Source: Virgibacillus sp. MSJ-26
GTDB taxonomy: Bacteria > Bacillota > Bacilli > Bacillales > Amphibacillaceae
Length of the DNA stretch: 64,000 nt
Assembly: GCF_018918075.1 (NCBI RefSeq)
Contig: NZ_JAHLPW010000012.1
Location: 1-64,000, forward strand
Direction: 5' to 3'
A program made the position numbers and the translations under genes. A model generated the notes under the pieces. The model was not told the origin of the DNA, searched no databases, and worked only from the letters and a program-made list of their open reading frames with translations. This document shows, piece after piece, positions 62,938 through 64,000 of this stretch (the first letter of the stretch is position 1; each line of letters opens with the position of its first letter).

Positions 62938-63110
62938 AGAACAAAAGCGCGGGGCGGCCGGTTAGGAAACGTACAAGCTGAAGCGATTCGAGTTCGACTT
63001 ATCGTAGGAAGGTATTCAATGCTTGATAGTTGCTGGGCGCTTGCGCTGAACGTGGCCAATTTCAGTATAAAGTTATCCACAGAAATTTTAATGTTATCGT
63101 TTCCTAAGCA
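62938..63110. repeat. Family B-like repeat, diverged copy with tail
   Basis: Starts GAACAAAAGCGCGGGGCG just after pepT and ends with the family B tail GTGGCCAATTTCAGTATAAA. The middle differs from the CTTAAGCAA hairpin of the other copies. The tail holds TTATCCACA at 63073-63081. Confidence 0.65.
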
Positions 63111-63116
63111 AAAATA

Positions 63117-63160
63117 AAACTCAAGTTCAAATACCATTTGTCTGAACTTGAGTTTATATT
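63117..63160 (+). terminator. Terminator downstream of pepT
   Basis: AAACTCAAGTTCA pairs perfectly with TGAACTTGAGTTT (63143-63155) over a 13-base loop; ATATTTTTG follows. Confidence 0.85.
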
Positions 63161-63466
63161 TTTGTCCAATTTTCATATACTCGAATATGAAGCGAAACAT
63201 ACCAGAAACCAGCTAAAAATAATGCTAAACTACTAACCTTCACTTTGAGACACTACGACTAAAGTCGATTTTCCACACTATTTTCCGAATACCCTTAACC
63301 TTTTACATACATATGTGGGACGATAACCCCATGTGCAATGAGACCTATAAGGAAAATATTTATATTGCTATTAAGGCCGTTTGTATGAGAAAATATAGGT
63401 CGATACGTATAGAATCTAAATGATTTCATCATGTAGTGAAGGATTTTATAGAGGGAGTGCGAGATT

Positions 63467-64000
63467 GTGTTTAAAAAAACAACATTGCTTACTTTGGGAG
63501 CCACCATTTTTTTCACTCTATCTGCATGTGATGCAGGTGATCTTTTTAGCATGCCACAAGATAAAGAGACAGCACCTGTAAATACAACGGGTAATGAGCA
63601 AAATGAACAAACCACAGATAATAAAGAAGAAAAGGAAGACGTCATTACTCTTCCACAAGGATTGCTACAAAAAGGCGACCAGGGAAATGACATCGAGAGC
63701 CTCCAAAAAGCTTTAAACGAATTAGATTATAACTTAGAAGAAACTTCTCAATTTGATGATAAAACAACATGGGCAATAACTGATTTTCAATTTCAAATAG
63801 ATGGGTTAGATATTACAGGAATATATGATGATAAAACTAAGTTAGCACTTGAAGCACAGTTTGAAAGTGATAATCAGGTGAAACCAGGAGATGGTCTACC
63901 TCTTCAAAAAACTACAGAGACGGATGATGGGATAGAGGTAACTGGAAATCCATATGAAGTTCTTGTTCTTGTCAATAAGGAACATGCTTTGCCGGATGAT
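63467..64000 (+). CDS. Peptidoglycan-binding / VanY-like lipoprotein, cut by the window end
   Basis: The first 178 codons of a lipoprotein. GTG 63467 starts a signal peptide with lipobox LSAC near residue 20. A linker to about 60 is followed by a peptidoglycan-binding domain type 1 (LLQKGDQGNDIESLQKALN, then DDKTTWAITDFQ). The last visible stretch, NPYEVLVLVNKEHALPDD, looks like the beginning of an M15 VanY-type D,D-carboxypeptidase domain. The frame is open at 64000. Confidence 0.82.
   Translation, partial: MFKKTTLLTLGATIFFTLSACDAGDLFSMPQDKETAPVNTTGNEQNEQTTDNKEEKEDVITLPQGLLQKGDQGNDIESLQKALNELDYNLEETSQFDDKTTWAITDFQFQIDGLDITGIYDDKTKLALEAQFESDNQVKPGDGLPLQKTTETDDGIEVTGNPYEVLVLVNKEHALPDD

Overview
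The window comes from a low-GC Gram-positive bacterium of the Bacillaceae. Gene families and local orders match Bacillus relatives (CssRS next to HtrA, YclNOPQ, a MifM-YidC2 pair, PepT, YtzI, YkwC, a proline T-box). An ectoine-type uptake operon (ehuBCDA) and strongly acidic exported proteins suggest a halotolerant or halophilic species. No rRNA, tRNA, CRISPR array, prophage or intact insertion sequence was seen. The genes are mostly chromosomal housekeeping and transport genes, and the long intergenic gaps hold repeats.

Layout. 0.2-2.4 kb: ABC exporter pair and a small membrane protein. 2.9-4.8 kb: typA. 5.1-8.7 kb: CssRS-like two-component system divergent from an HtrA-like protease. 8.9-15.4 kb: zinc-ribbon membrane protein, YteA-like DksA/TraR protein, ElaA-type acetyltransferase, YkwC-like dehydrogenase, cold-shock protein, DUF4352 lipoprotein, FetAB-like exporter. 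15.8-26.8 kb: YerD-like protein, Fur-box flavin reductase, trhO, glutathione peroxidase, T-box-controlled proS, pncA, pdxK, small membrane proteins, Gfo/Idh/MocA oxidoreductase, ytzI. 27.3-30.6 kb: ehuBCDA. 31.2-33.8 kb: murB, DUF915 hydrolase, SurA-N lipoprotein. 34-38 kb: yclNOPQ-like siderophore transporter with two Fur-like boxes. 38.6-43.4 kb: FrnE-like DsbA protein, DUF2254 protein, a triplicated hairpin repeat, metallo-beta-lactamase fold hydrolase, fni and a decayed transporter. 43.9-45.1 kb: mifM-yidC2. 45.3-51.4 kb: Isd-type heme uptake operon with sortase B. 52.2-59.1 kb: molybdoenzyme operon (B-C-A order, TorD, TatA) with an Fnr regulator. 59.5-64 kb: cbb3-like mini-protein, tag, sulfurtransferase, pepT, and the start of a VanY-like lipoprotein.

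How the genes work together. Iron is a recurring theme: siderophore import, heme relay from the wall to the membrane, a FetAB-like exporter and a Fur-box reductase. Anaerobic respiration forms a second module: Fnr carries the C-terminal cysteine pattern of the B. subtilis oxygen sensor, and an Fnr-type site sits at the class II distance ahead of the molybdoenzyme operon. Envelope quality control forms a third: CssRS-HtrA, and MifM, an apparent translation-arrest sensor that would raise YidC2 when membrane insertion fails.

The strongest finding is the MifM-like leader: its arrest-region residues, and an 8-bp stem that buries the yidC2 ribosome-binding site exactly where a stalled ribosome would open it, can be read directly. 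Second in interest are the NEAT domains with a YxxxH in place of the usual YxxxY heme motif, and four intergenic repeat families that sit at gene 3' ends and never between divergent promoters; one copy supplies the last codons of the glutathione peroxidase gene.
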